64,000 nucleotides of DNA from CAWHYG01 sp963833505 (GTDB lineage: Bacteria > Eisenbacteria > RBG-16-71-46 > CAIMUX01), in assembly GCA_963833505.1 (NCBI GenBank), contig CAWHYG010000005.1, positions 372,001 through 436,000 of the forward strand, given 5' to 3'. The notes under the pieces are model-generated. The model was not told where the DNA came from and did not search any database. It was given only the letters and a program-made list of their open reading frames with translations. This document shows positions 43,894 to 53,454 of this stretch, piece after piece. Numbering within the stretch: position 1 is the stretch's first letter; each line of letters opens with the position of its first letter. The position numbers and the translations under genes were made by a program.

Positions 43894-46800
43894 CTATTTC
43901 ACCACGACCATCTTCTTGTTCAACCGGTAACCTCCCACAGTGAGCTGGCTCCAGTAGACCCCCGCCGCGATCCTCCGGCCCGCGTTATCCGTGCCGTCCC
44001 AGATCTCGCGGTGAGATCCGGCCGGCCGCGGTCCATCGACCAATGTCCGCACCTCGCGGCCGGCCGCGTCGAAGATGACCAGCTTGATCGGTCCGGCCGT
44101 CGCCAACGAATACGGGATCGCCGTCCGTGGGTTGAACGGATTCGGGCTGTTCTGGTCGAGCCGATTCGCCCGGCGATCATCCGCTCCCCCGGCCGGAACG
44201 CCTTCGATCAGACAGGGGTTCGTGTTGAGCTTCTGCAAGCTCGTGGGGTCGCTGATGTTCAGCGTCCAGTCGATGGCGTCGTGCAGCTCGCCGATGACGG
44301 CCGTGACGATCGAGGTCGTGTCGCTCGGGCATTGCGTGGGATCGTTCGGATCGAGATCGCGCGCCGTCAGGTGCATCAGGGAATATCCGTCCAGCACCGA
44401 CCGATACTTGCTTTCGCCGTGACTCCCGTCCATCGTCACCTCGGCGTACGGTGTGACCTTGCCGGTGCCGACATTGTCGAAGGTCCTGTTTCCGGCGCCG
44501 CCGTTGGAGGTCCCGAGCACGGTGAACCCGAATTGCTGCGGACAGCCGTTGCCCCAGAGATCCGACGGAACGCTGGGCGTCCACGGGCCATTCGGGCAAT
44601 AGTCCAGCATGACGCACCCATTGGGGTCGTTCGCGCAGGAAGGATCCCAGTAGGGCGCTGCGCAGTTCACGGAGGCGCCCAGAATCGTCAGCAGCGCCGG
44701 ATACTCCATCGCGATGCCCGGAGCCGCCCGGTCGCCGCTGATCATCAGCCCCTGCAGGGTCCCGGCCTGCCCGCACAGTCCCGCGCTGAGCCAGTCGCCG
44801 AAACCTTTCCAGTCCTTGGCGTCCATGGATCCAGCCGGATCCGTGCCGGTTTCGCACAAGATGAACTGGTACCCGAGGAGCTGCTGCAGTGGGGCCCCGC
44901 CGTCGTCGCCGTGGTTCCGGATCACGCATCCATGCCAGTTGCTGGTTGCATCCAGATAATCGAATCGGTCCCAGGGCGCCGGGTTGGGAATCGGACTCGA
45001 CGGAGGCGCACCCATCACCACGGCATTGAGAGCCCGCTCGACATAGAACTGCGCGTTCGTCACGGCCAGGGCTGCGTGGTTGACCTCGAGGTTGGCGGCA
45101 TCGACGTAGAGAACCAGCGGGAACTTGTCCACCCCGGAGACCTTCCGATAGCTCGGCAGGATCTCGAACTCGCTGTAGAATCGGCCGGTCGTGTCCGGGA
45201 TCGTGTAACAGATCGACGGTGTGCAGACGTAGTATGACGTTACGAAGTACTCGATCTGGGTCCCCGGCCCCAGGATGTGGTCGGGGATGATCGCGTCCTG
45301 TTTGCCTCCGTTGGGGGCGATGTACAGGTTGTCCAGCTCGTTGAAGTTGCTGAAGAACTTGTTCGTGGCCGAGAGCCCGGAAATGCGGACCGAGTCCATG
45401 ATGCCCCAGGTGAAGTTCCCGGTCGCGCCGACGATGCCGCCGGGCAGACCGCGCGTGACGCGGTTCTTCCAGGTCGAGTATCCCCCTATGCTGGAGTTGC
45501 CCGGCCCCTCCCGGCGCAGCCGGAACCAGAGATTCGAGAGCCACTGCGTGCTCGCGGTGGGCCGTGGACCGGCAACGCTCAGAGAGTCTCCCAACAAGAC
45601 CGGCAATCCGTCGGTGACCGGGAAACGCAGATCCAGGACGACGTCGGCATTGCCGGCGTTGGTCGTGCTGAGGAGCAGCTCCTGCCCGAAGCCGTCCTGG
45701 TAGTAGGTGCCGTCCCCGTATCCGATCACCGGCGCGTTCGGAACCGTGGTCATCCGGATCCGGACGTTGTCGATGATGGGCGAGAAGTTGGTGACGCCGG
45801 AGCACCCGCTGGGCGGAATCCCGAATGCATCGCAGGAGGAGTACAGCTCATAGACAAGAGAGATATCCTGGCACGTCGGAGGAATCCCCCACAGGTTGGC
45901 GAAGGTCCGCCAGGGGAAGCACTCCGGCGTGTTTCCGACGTAGAACCACTTGGTCTGACCCACCCGGGTCGTCCAGATCGATCGGCCCGTCACCGGACAG
46001 ATGTATGGGTAGTAGCACCAACCGGGCCGATAGAACACGCCGTTGGTCTTGGGCAAGTCGGCGTAGGAGTCCCACTCGGCGAAGATCTCGTTGTGGGATT
46101 GGAGGTACTGACTGCTGCGGTCAACCGGCGGCGAGTGGGCGCCTTCCACCTCTCCCACCGGGTGCTTGCCATGGCCGTCAGCGAACCCCATCACATTGCC
46201 CCTCAACCGGCACGTGCAGGGATTCTGCAGCGAGTAGCTGCCGACGTCCGCGATCGTGAAGAACGAGCCGATGCCGGGACACTCGCTCGGAGTCCAACCC
46301 TGCAGGCCGTCCTCGAAGTCATAGAAGTCCGCGCCGATGGAGACATCGTCGACGCAGAACGGACCATAGGTCGTCGGCCGGTATCCATCCTCGTCGGACC
46401 AGCCGTAGTCCGAGGTGAATTCGAACTCGATCGTGTAGGGCGTGGGCGCGCCGCCGAAGTCGCCCTGGCTGATGTCATGGCTGTAAGCGGCGGGCGCATC
46501 GTAGGTCCCGATCGTGCTCGTGAAACCCGGTTTGTTCAGCTCGGTGGTGTTGGACCCGATCTTCAGGAAGACGTGGGTATAATCGTAGTTGAGCTCCGAG
46601 TTCGCGAAGTACTTGAAGCTGACGGTGACAGACCCGGTTCCGCTGTACTGCAGGGTCGGGCTGTCCAGGTTCTGGCACCAGTAGTTGCCGTAACCCAGGC
46701 CGGCGCTCCAGCACAGCGAATCCGCGCTGCTCTCGAACAGCCCCACCCAGGCGCTTCCCGCGCCGTCGATGATCGGAGCGGGCTCGACGTTGTTGGGGTC

Positions 46801-47226
46801 GCTGCTCCAGATCGCCTGGGTGATCTGGCGGAAGAAAGTACCGTGTGCGAAGCTCTCATCGACGCAGTACCAGCCTTCGAACGGCTGGCTGGGGTCGTGG
46901 TCGAAGGTCCAGGTGTCGCCCTGAACCGCGTAGGTGTTGCCGCCGATGACGGTGAAGTACCCGAAGTTGACGGTGTCCGGGGTCGCGGGGGCGCCCCCGG
47001 GAATCCTCGCTGGAATGCCGTACTGCCATTGCGCATCTGGAGACATCTGAGCGGGAAGCGGGACGCCGCGATCGGACTTCGACCAGGCCGGCGCGGCGGT
47101 CACGACCAAAGCTGCCGTCGTCGTGAGCAAGACCGAGGAGATGACCAGCAGAGCCGAGGCGATCGCGATCAGGTTCGCCGTGGTCGCTGACTGGAGTTGG
47201 ACCGACGGCACAGACTGTATCCTCAC
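43894..47226 (-). CDS. Very large secreted protein with FlgD-like C-terminal module
   Basis: 1110 residues from GTG 47226, which follows GAGGAGG. Signal/anchor: LIAIASALLVISSVLLTTTAALVV. The body is beta-rich with many Trp/Tyr/Gly: an immune-inhibitor-like or MAM/lectin-like region (VSFKYFANSELNYDYTHVFLKIGSN, FEDGLQGW...) and a second region (LVLYVDAANLEVNHAALAVTNAQFYVE) repeated in style but not recognised. It ends with PNPFNPRTAIPYSL...IFDAAGREVRTL...WDGTDNAGRRIAAGVYWSQL, the same FlgD-like module as four other exported proteins here. No protease motif seen. Probably secreted or surface bound. Confidence 0.82.
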   Translation of the reverse strand: MRIQSVPSVQLQSATTANLIAIASALLVISSVLLTTTAALVVTAAPAWSKSDRGVPLPAQMSPDAQWQYGIPARIPGGAPATPDTVNFGYFTVIGGNTYAVQGDTWTFDHDPSQPFEGWYCVDESFAHGTFFRQITQAIWSSDPNNVEPAPIIDGAGSAWVGLFESSADSLCWSAGLGYGNYWCQNLDSPTLQYSGTGSVTVSFKYFANSELNYDYTHVFLKIGSNTTELNKPGFTSTIGTYDAPAAYSHDISQGDFGGAPTPYTIEFEFTSDYGWSDEDGYRPTTYGPFCVDDVSIGADFYDFEDGLQGWTPSECPGIGSFFTIADVGSYSLQNPCTCRLRGNVMGFADGHGKHPVGEVEGAHSPPVDRSSQYLQSHNEIFAEWDSYADLPKTNGVFYRPGWCYYPYICPVTGRSIWTTRVGQTKWFYVGNTPECFPWRTFANLWGIPPTCQDISLVYELYSSCDAFGIPPSGCSGVTNFSPIIDNVRIRMTTVPNAPVIGYGDGTYYQDGFGQELLLSTTNAGNADVVLDLRFPVTDGLPVLLGDSLSVAGPRPTASTQWLSNLWFRLRREGPGNSSIGGYSTWKNRVTRGLPGGIVGATGNFTWGIMDSVRISGLSATNKFFSNFNELDNLYIAPNGGKQDAIIPDHILGPGTQIEYFVTSYYVCTPSICYTIPDTTGRFYSEFEILPSYRKVSGVDKFPLVLYVDAANLEVNHAALAVTNAQFYVERALNAVVMGAPPSSPIPNPAPWDRFDYLDATSNWHGCVIRNHGDDGGAPLQQLLGYQFILCETGTDPAGSMDAKDWKGFGDWLSAGLCGQAGTLQGLMISGDRAAPGIAMEYPALLTILGASVNCAAPYWDPSCANDPNGCVMLDYCPNGPWTPSVPSDLWGNGCPQQFGFTVLGTSNGGAGNRTFDNVGTGKVTPYAEVTMDGSHGESKYRSVLDGYSLMHLTARDLDPNDPTQCPSDTTSIVTAVIGELHDAIDWTLNISDPTSLQKLNTNPCLIEGVPAGGADDRRANRLDQNSPNPFNPRTAIPYSLATAGPIKLVIFDAAGREVRTLVDGPRPAGSHREIWDGTDNAGRRIAAGVYWSQLTVGGYRLNKKMVVVK

Positions 47227-47968
47227 GGTTGGCCTCCTCTTCTCTCCGATGTCCGCGGGGCTCTGCCTCTCGCTGCGGGACAGGCGCCCCACCCGCGGAC
47301 CCGGGAGTTTCTACCCTCGCGCATGGAATGCCGGCTTCGGCGGCCCGCCAACCCACGAAGAGAGCGCTGCCAACCCCAGGGAAATCGAACCTGCGCACCC
47401 CTTTTACGTCCCGGCCGTTCTCGAATCCGGGCAGGGATAACCGGAACTGATCATAGACCCGCCGCATCGGGCCGTCAACCTAATCAAGACTGGCCATCCT
47501 CGGAGCGCTGGGGGCCTGAGCGAACCTCACCGTTCGGGCTGCCCTGTCGCGCCCTGGCATGACCAGCCCGGTTCCACCTCGAATCGCCTCTCAACTCGGG
47601 CTCAACGTGGGCGACGACCATCACTCGCTCCGGTTTGGCTCACGGCTCCTGGGCGCCCAGCTCCGCGATCTGGGCCTCCACCTACCGGAGCTGCTTCCGC
47701 AACTCCTCGGCGTCGCCGGTTCCGCTCCCGGCGTGGCACCCGAGCCGATAGACTCGACGCAATCAGCCGCCGCTCCGTCACCCGAGTCGGGCCGCCCGGC
47801 GGTGTCGGGCCGGTCGATCGGCATATCCGCGCCGACCCAGAGGCTGGCGGAAACAGTCTGCTCGGGTGGACGGGACCTCGCGGACGATCCCGATGTCGAT
47901 CGGCTCCGGTTCCACCATCGTCCGATCAAGAGATCGTTCCGGACCTTTCAGAGGAGATCCCGACCGCC
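47227..47968. other. Long intergenic region, no intact gene
   Basis: 742 bases. A minus-strand frame near 47630-47730 reads EELRKQLR-stop-VEAQIAELGAQEP, resembling the coiled-coil end of a small protein broken by a stop, so a decayed gene is possible. A 146-codon plus frame (47559-47999) has poor codon pattern and overlaps the real antiporter start. No RNA gene or repeat seen. Confidence 0.35.
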
Positions 47969-49234
47969 TTGCTGGAAAATCTGTCGCTTCTCTGGGTGAC
48001 GCCTTTCGTGCTCCTCATCCTGGCGATCGCCGTCCTGCCGCCGGCATTTCCGGTCTGGTGGAGGCGATCCTGGAACCAGGCTCTGGTCGCTCTGATCCCG
48101 GCCGCTCCCGTCGCCATCTACCTGGGCTGGCACGCTCCCGCCGCGCTTGTCCGGTCCCTGTCTGACTACGTGCCGTTCATCGCGCTCCTCGCGAGCCTCT
48201 ACGTGGTGTCCGGCGGCATCCTCCTTGAGGGCGACCTGAAAGCAACGCCGGGCGTGAACACGGCTTTTCTCGGGGTCGGAGCGATCCTCGCGAACCTGGT
48301 CGGCACGACGGCGGCCAGCATGCTCCTGATCCGCCCGCTTCTTCGGACGAACCGGCCGCGAGAACACACCCGCCACATCCCGATCTTCTTCATCTTTCTC
48401 GTCAGCAACATCGGAGGCTGCCTGACCCCCATCGGCCCGCCTCTCTTTCTCGGATACCTGCGCGGGATCCCGTTCTTCTGGACCCTGAGGCTTTTCCCGG
48501 CGTGGCTGTTCATGGTCGCAAGCCTCCTCGCGATCTTCTACGTCCTCGACTCGCGGATGCTGCGGCGCGAACCCGGCCACGCTCCTTCGGGCCATCCGGC
48601 CGGACCGCTTCGCCTTCGCGGCGCGCACAATCTGATTCCCCTGGGCGGGATCGTTCTGGCCGTCCTCGCGCCCGCGCGCCTGGCGCTCGCCCGCCCGGTC
48701 GTCATGGGCCTCTTCGCGATCTTGAGCCACCTCACGACCCCGCAGGAGACGCGCCGGGAGAACCGCGTTTCCCACGAGCCGATGCTCGAGGTCGCCATCC
48801 TCTTCGCCGGGATCTTCATCACCCTGGCGCCGGTCCTGGTGATTCTGGGGGAACGCGGGAGATCTCTCGGAATCACCCATCCCTGGGAGTTTTTCTGGCT
48901 TTCCGGCGGGCTCTCCTCGGTCCTGGACAACGCCCCCGCGTACCTCGCCTTCGGCTCGCTCGCCCTCGGCGTGGGCAGGGCCGCGGGCCACGCCCCGTCG
49001 AGCTTCCTCTTCCTCGTGCGCAATGAAGGCGGGCAGGCGCTTCTCCGGGCCGTCAGCCTCGGTTGCGTCTTCATGGGAGCCAACACCTACATTGGCAATG
49101 CGCCCAATTTCATGGTGAAATCAATCGCGGAGGAGCGGAAAATCCCTATGCCATCGTTCTTCGGATACATGGCCTGGTCGGCGGCGGTGCTCGGTCCGCT
49201 TTTCGTGCTTATGACCCTGCTCTTCCTTCGTTGA
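47969..49234 (+). CDS. Na+/H+ antiporter-like / citrate-transporter (ion transporter superfamily) protein
   Basis: 421 residues, about eleven membrane helices. Features of the IT superfamily (NhaD/CitMHS/ArsB): duplicated halves each with a hairpin, ASLYVVSGGILLEGDLKATP, ANLVGTTAASMLLIRPLL in the first half, and GLSSVLDNAPAYLAFGSLALG with GANTYIGNAPNFMVKSIAE in the second. The LDNAP and GNAPNFMV boxes are typical of NhaD-like sodium:proton antiporters, my preferred call. The start is TTG 47969 with GAGGAG twelve bases upstream, slightly far; no nearer ATG. Single-gene unit. Confidence 0.85.
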   Translation: MLENLSLLWVTPFVLLILAIAVLPPAFPVWWRRSWNQALVALIPAAPVAIYLGWHAPAALVRSLSDYVPFIALLASLYVVSGGILLEGDLKATPGVNTAFLGVGAILANLVGTTAASMLLIRPLLRTNRPREHTRHIPIFFIFLVSNIGGCLTPIGPPLFLGYLRGIPFFWTLRLFPAWLFMVASLLAIFYVLDSRMLRREPGHAPSGHPAGPLRLRGAHNLIPLGGIVLAVLAPARLALARPVVMGLFAILSHLTTPQETRRENRVSHEPMLEVAILFAGIFITLAPVLVILGERGRSLGITHPWEFFWLSGGLSSVLDNAPAYLAFGSLALGVGRAAGHAPSSFLFLVRNEGGQALLRAVSLGCVFMGANTYIGNAPNFMVKSIAEERKIPMPSFFGYMAWSAAVLGPLFVLMTLLFLR

Positions 49235-49267
49235 GATCGGAGCAGGGCCGCCGGGCCGGTGTTGGAA

Positions 49268-49420
49268 GGAGTCGGCCCGGTGCGACCGGCGACCGCCGGC
49301 ACGTGCGGGAGATTCGAATGAGTTGGCCCGATTTCGGAAGCGCCCGGCGACCGCCGCGGCGCGGGGTCGATTCAAAGAAGTCGACTCGGTGTTGGAAGCG
49401 GCCAGCGACGGCCGGGCCCG
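49268..49420 (+). repeat. Three degenerate ~58-bp tandem repeats upstream of the GYF-RDD gene
   Basis: Units share a core of the type CGG(T/A)(T/G)TTGGAAG.G.CC.GCGACCGCC. They fill most of the 208 bases between the antiporter stop and the next ATG. Identity between units is moderate, and the boundaries are approximate. Confidence 0.55.
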
Positions 49421-49442
49421 GAACAAGCTAGGGACATAACGG

Positions 49443-50096
49443 ATGGATTGGTATTACCTCAAGAACGGGCGGACGCTCGGCCCCGTGCCCGAGCAGTCGA
49501 TCCGGGCCTGGCTCGGATCAGGATTCCTTTCGCCCCAGGATCTGCTCTGGCGCTCGGGAATGACCGAGTGGACGCCGGTTGCTGAGCTGGCGGAGTTCGG
49601 ATCCGGGACGGCTTCCACCGGCCGCTTCCCTGGCACCGCGCCCGGATCCCTGTTTTCAGCGGCGATGCTGCCTCCGCCGGCCGGCGTCGCCGGTTACGCC
49701 GGTTTCTGGCTGAGGCTCGGAGCCTACCTCTTCGATTCCCTCGTCCTGGCCATCATCCTCACGATCGCCTGGTTTCCCAAGGTCTCGAAGATGACCGACC
49801 CGATGGACTTCCAGAAGGACCCGGCCCTGCTCGCCATCGCCTTTGCCCTCTCGTGGGTCTACTACACGGCGTTTGAAGGATCCCCGCTGCAGGCCACGCC
49901 GGGAAAGCGTCTGTTCCATCTCCGGGTGACCGACATGGACGGGCATCGGATCGGGTTCCTTCGAGCCGGTTTTCGCCAGCTCTTCAAGGTGATTTCGGGC
50001 GTGCTCCTCTATCTGGGATTTGTCGCGGCGGGATTCACGCCGCGGCGTCAGGCCCTGCACGATCTCATCGCCCGGTGCCTGGTGATCCGAGCCTGA
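49443..50096 (+). CDS. GYF_2-RDD domain membrane protein
   Basis: 217 residues. Residues 1-50 are a GYF_2 domain (DWYYLKNGRTLGPVPEQSIRAWL..., WRSGMTEWTPV), a small cytoplasmic module thought to bind proline-rich peptides. Then an RDD domain: FWLRLGAYLFDSLVLAIILT, ATPGKRLFHLRVTDMDG and the last helices ending GFTPRRQALHDLIARCLVI. The GYF_2-RDD combination is common in bacteria, role unknown. ATG 49443 follows AGGGA. A second, GYF-less RDD protein is at 12156-12659. Confidence 0.9.
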   Translation: MDWYYLKNGRTLGPVPEQSIRAWLGSGFLSPQDLLWRSGMTEWTPVAELAEFGSGTASTGRFPGTAPGSLFSAAMLPPPAGVAGYAGFWLRLGAYLFDSLVLAIILTIAWFPKVSKMTDPMDFQKDPALLAIAFALSWVYYTAFEGSPLQATPGKRLFHLRVTDMDGHRIGFLRAGFRQLFKVISGVLLYLGFVAAGFTPRRQALHDLIARCLVIRA

Positions 50097-50295
50097 GCGC
50101 TGCCTGAGGTCCGAGCCCGTTGGATGCAGCATCCCACCGGCTAAGTCATCCGGAGCGTGGACAAGGGGACCGGCTTGCTGATCCGGCATGTCGCGGCGGA
50201 ACTTGCTTGGAAGGTGCGCCCCGAGGCGGCGATACTCCGAGATGCGAGTTCGCGGTCGACGACGGGTAGCGATCGATCGGAATGGAGGATGGTTC

Positions 50296-50817
50296 ATGAC
50301 CAGGGAGATCGACTTTTCCGCACTCACGCTCCAAGATGCGCTGGATCTCGCCATTCTCATCGAGGATGAAGCCCAGGAGCGCTACCTGGAGTTCGCCGAG
50401 CAGATGGAGTTCTACGACTCCCCGGATGCGGCCCGGTTCTTCCACTTCATGGCTGCCAACGAGGCTAAGCATGGCGCCAGCCTCCGCGAGCGCCGGCAGG
50501 CGCATTTCGCCGACGCCCCCGCCGCGGTCGGGCGCGATCTGCTTTGGGAGGTCGAAGCTCCGGGTTATGACCGGGCTCGTGCCTTCATGTCTGCGCGGCA
50601 GGCGCTCACGGTGGCACTGAACTCCGAGGTCAAGGCCCACGACTACTTCCAGAGCGCCCTGCCGCACCTGAAGGATCCGGCGGTCAAGACGCTCTTCGAG
50701 GAGCTTCGCTTGGAGGAGATCGAGCACCAGGAGCTGGTCAAGCGCGAGCTGGACAAGCTGCCGCCCGACTCTGATCTCGATCCGGAGGACTTTGTCGACG
50801 AGCCGCCTGCGCTGTGA
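50296..50817 (+). CDS. Ferritin-like/rubrerythrin-type diiron protein
   Basis: 173 residues, four-helix bundle. Diiron ligands fit the ferritin-like pattern: ILIEDEAQERY (helix 1), MAANEAKHGASLRERR (E..H, helix 2), ALNSEVKAHDYF (helix 3) and LRLEEIEHQELVKREL (E..H, helix 4). There is no rubredoxin domain, so it is an erythrin-type protein, probably in peroxide detoxification or iron handling. ATG 50296 has GGAGGATG ahead. Single gene, convergent with the small gene at 50852. Confidence 0.88.
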   Translation: MTREIDFSALTLQDALDLAILIEDEAQERYLEFAEQMEFYDSPDAARFFHFMAANEAKHGASLRERRQAHFADAPAAVGRDLLWEVEAPGYDRARAFMSARQALTVALNSEVKAHDYFQSALPHLKDPAVKTLFEELRLEEIEHQELVKRELDKLPPDSDLDPEDFVDEPPAL

Positions 50818-50851
50818 GGTGATTTCACTGGTGGCACCGGCGCAGAAATAG

Positions 50852-51127
50852 CTAGTGCCCCTCGATGATGTTGTAGACTTCGAAGACCGCCGGCTTGGCC
50901 TCGATACCCATCTCCTGCAGGATCGGCACGAGCTTCGCCCCGAAGGCGTCCATCTTGGCCTGGCTCTCGAAAACGTTGATCACCTGCACGTTCTGCCGGT
51001 CGCCGTAGCAGATGTGGTACATCTGCCCGTCGGGTACACGAAGACCGATGGCTGTAAGGCGGCGGATCACCTCATCGTATTTCGCTGCGGTCGACCCCTT
51101 GACCTCAAGTAACGCCACGATGGCCAT
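50852..51127 (-). CDS. Small ferredoxin-like-fold (ABM/Dabb-type) protein
   Basis: 91 residues: AIVALLEVKGSTAAKYDEVIRRL, MYHICYGDRQNVQVINVFES, MDAFGAKLVPILQEMGIEAKPAVFEVYN. This beta-alpha-beta-beta-alpha-beta pattern is that of dimeric alpha-beta-barrel proteins, often involved in cofactor or small-molecule chemistry or stress. ATG 51127 follows GGAGAG. No partner gene. Confidence 0.78.
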   Translation of the reverse strand: MAIVALLEVKGSTAAKYDEVIRRLTAIGLRVPDGQMYHICYGDRQNVQVINVFESQAKMDAFGAKLVPILQEMGIEAKPAVFEVYNIIEGH

Positions 51128-51346
51128 GACTCTCTCCTTTCGAACGGGTACGGAGCTCCGGCGGCCGGAGAGCGTGCCGATTCCCAGGCGCGTTCTTCCG
51201 ATCGCCCGCAGTGCGCGCCGCCGCGGAGTTGCGGGTCCCGCCAGAGCCCCCGCACGGTCACGAAGCGACCTGCGAGCTTATGAAGGTCGGAACTCGTTGC
51301 CAAGAGGCAAAAGGGAAGGCGTGGCCGCTGAGGGCGCGGCTGACCG

Positions 51347-52434
51347 CTACGTTCCTGTGGAGCACGAAATCCCGAGCCGTTCCGAATTGCAGTCGTTCGT
51401 CTCCCCGGCCGCCAGCTCTCGGACGAGGTGCTCCACATCCAGGATCAAGACCAGATCCTCGCCAAGTTGTCGCCGTCCGATTGCCGCGACCAGATGATCT
51501 GCCGATGCGGCCGACTCCGGAATTGGCCCCAGCGATCCGGCGTTCAGGCTCTCGACCGCTTCCACGGCGTCGACCACGACGGTGCAGGCCCCTGCCTTTC
51601 CCTCGAGCACGACGGCTGTCTCCACGCGGGATTCGCGGATCTTGGTCCGGAACTCGTGGAAGAGTCGAATCATGGTCGCGAGATCTCCCTGGCGCGTCTT
51701 TTCCACCAGGTCGCGGGCCCCTTTTGATCGTCTTGCCCGATCAGCCGCATGGCCTGCTCGGCGATCGCATGGATCCTCTGCTGGAAGACCGGCGTTGACC
51801 TCAGTGCACCGATGCACGATGACCTCGTCTCATGATCTTGACATAGTCGGTCGACGAACGAGGCATCCTGGACTTCGGGAGACAACGCGGCGTTCCAGAT
51901 CCGGAAGGCTCGCTTCCAACCGTGGTCAGGGGCCAGGGCGCGAACCTCGCTCGTGACCCGTTCTGCCCACTCCCGCAGCGATTCCACGACCTCGGATCGG
52001 CATTTCAGGATACCCAGCCAGGAAATGAGACGCGAGGCGCGGAGCGGCTCGTCCCAGGATTCCGTCAGGATCTCCGGGAGCGTCAGCGGCATCAGCTCGG
52101 CGAGGGCCGCGCGTCCTGCCAGGCTCTCCTTGACCTGTGAGAGGAGCAGGATCTGGCTGCTCCCGAGGAGGATGTACCGCACGTTCTCCGCGGCGTCATG
52201 CGCAGCCCGGATCGACTCGATGATCCCCGGCGCTTTCTGCACCTCGTCGAGGATGGCCGTCGGATAGCGGTGGATCCAGTCCTGGGCGCTGAGGCGGGTG
52301 AAACCCGGCCTCAAGGTCGGGTCCTCCAGCGAGATGTAGGGGAGGTCGGGAAAGGCGCGGCGGACCAGGGTCGTCTTGCCGGTCTGGCGGGCACCGGTCA
52401 GGACCAGGATTCGGTCAGGCGGGAGGGCACACGC
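51347..52434 (-). pseudogene. Chimeric relic: AAA_14-type ATPase head fused to a CheW-type coupling protein tail, frameshifted
   Basis: Minus strand. The first part (52434 to ~52030) is an AAA_14/DUF4143-type ATPase: Walker A LTGARQTGKTTLVRR, Walker B YPTAILDEVQKAP, sensor YILLGSSQILLL, then AALAELMPLTLPEIL. It has no start codon and is open right up to the btuC stop. At about 52030 it passes in frame into an unrelated helical segment (KCRSEVVESLREWAERV..., HAIAEQAMRLIGQDDQKG) that resembles the sensor part of chemotaxis proteins. Near 51725 one base is lost (CAAAAGGGG) and the next frame continues ARDLVEKTRQGDLATMIRLFHEF, then a CheW C-terminal half (AVVLEGKAGACTVVVDAVEAVESL, LGEDLVLILDVEHLV). 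No function expected. Confidence 0.65.
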
Positions 52435-52437
52435 CCA

Positions 52438-53454
52438 TCACGACCCGCTCAGCCTCCGATGCCGCCGCACCACCAACAAAACGAGAAACGGCGCCCCCAA
52501 CGCCGAAGTGATCGCGCCGACCGGAAGCTCGACCGGCGCGAGCGCGGTCCGGGCTACGCCGTCCGCCAGCAGGGTCAGGATCGCTCCGATGATCGCGCTT
52601 CCCGGCAGCACGTAGCGGTGATCCGCGGTTCCGAAGTACCCGCGCGCCAAGTGGGGCACCATGAACCCGACGAAGCCGATGACCCCGCAAGCCGCCACCG
52701 ATCCCGCCGCGAGGAGCGAGGACAGCAAAAGGACCCAAAGCCGGATCCGGCGGACCGGGCTTCCCAGGCTCTGGGCGACCTCGTCCCCCCAGAGCATGAG
52801 GTTGAGGTCCCGGCTGAGCCACATGGATGCCCCACCGGCCACGAGAAGAATCGCCCCCACGAGGATGGCCATCGACCAGCGGGCGGTCGAGAAGGTCCCG
52901 AACATCCAGAAGAGCGCCGACTCCGCGCCTCCCGGCCCGAAGATGAGGATCATGGACGTCACCGCGGAGAAGACCGAACCCACCGCGATGCCGATCAGAA
53001 GCAGGCCTTCCGCTTGGAGAAACCGGATCCTCCGAGCCAGCGCGTAGACCAGCGCGACCGAACCGATCCCGCCGATGAAAGCGGCCAGCGGCACCGAGTC
53101 GAGGGGGCCGAGGCGAACCGTCAGGCCGAAGGTCATGACCGCGACGGCGGCGAGGCCTGCGCCCGAGCTGACTCCGACCACGTACGGCCCCGCCATCGGA
53201 TTCTGGAAGAACGCCTGCAACAGGGCGCCGCTCACGGAGATCGCCGCTCCCACCAGGACGGCGAGGGCGACCCGAGGCAACCGGATCGTCGTGACGAGGA
53301 TGGCCGCCGGATCCGCCGGTCCCCGGCGAAACAGGGCATGAAGGACGTCGCCTGGTGCCAGCGCGGCCGCGCCCACGAACAACGAGGCGCCGGCCGCGGC
53401 GGCCAGCACGCAGAGAAGGAGAAGCAGCCGTCCCCAATGTCCGCCGGTGCTCAT
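52438..53454 (-). CDS. BtuC/FecCD-type ABC transporter permease
   Basis: 338 residues, about nine to ten membrane helices. Family motifs: RLPRVALAVLVGAAISVSGALLQAFFQNPMAGPYVVGVSSGAGL, GLLLIGIAVGSVF, and the coupling region VIGFVGFMVPHLARGYFGTADHRYVLPGSA. It imports cobalamin, haem or ferric siderophore with the ATPase at 54814 and binding protein at 53508. ATG 53454 overlaps a mini-ORF stop; an in-frame ATG at 53511, overlapping the binding-protein stop, would add 19 residues. The gene ends next to the chimeric relic. Confidence 0.93.
   Translation of the reverse strand: MSTGGHWGRLLLLLCVLAAAAGASLFVGAAALAPGDVLHALFRRGPADPAAILVTTIRLPRVALAVLVGAAISVSGALLQAFFQNPMAGPYVVGVSSGAGLAAVAVMTFGLTVRLGPLDSVPLAAFIGGIGSVALVYALARRIRFLQAEGLLLIGIAVGSVFSAVTSMILIFGPGGAESALFWMFGTFSTARWSMAILVGAILLVAGGASMWLSRDLNLMLWGDEVAQSLGSPVRRIRLWVLLLSSLLAAGSVAACGVIGFVGFMVPHLARGYFGTADHRYVLPGSAIIGAILTLLADGVARTALAPVELPVGAITSALGAPFLVLLVVRRHRRLSGS

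Noticed and set aside
47559..47999. 146-codon plus frame before the antiporter
   Set aside because: Poor codon pattern, no start signal, and it overlaps the antiporter start in another frame.
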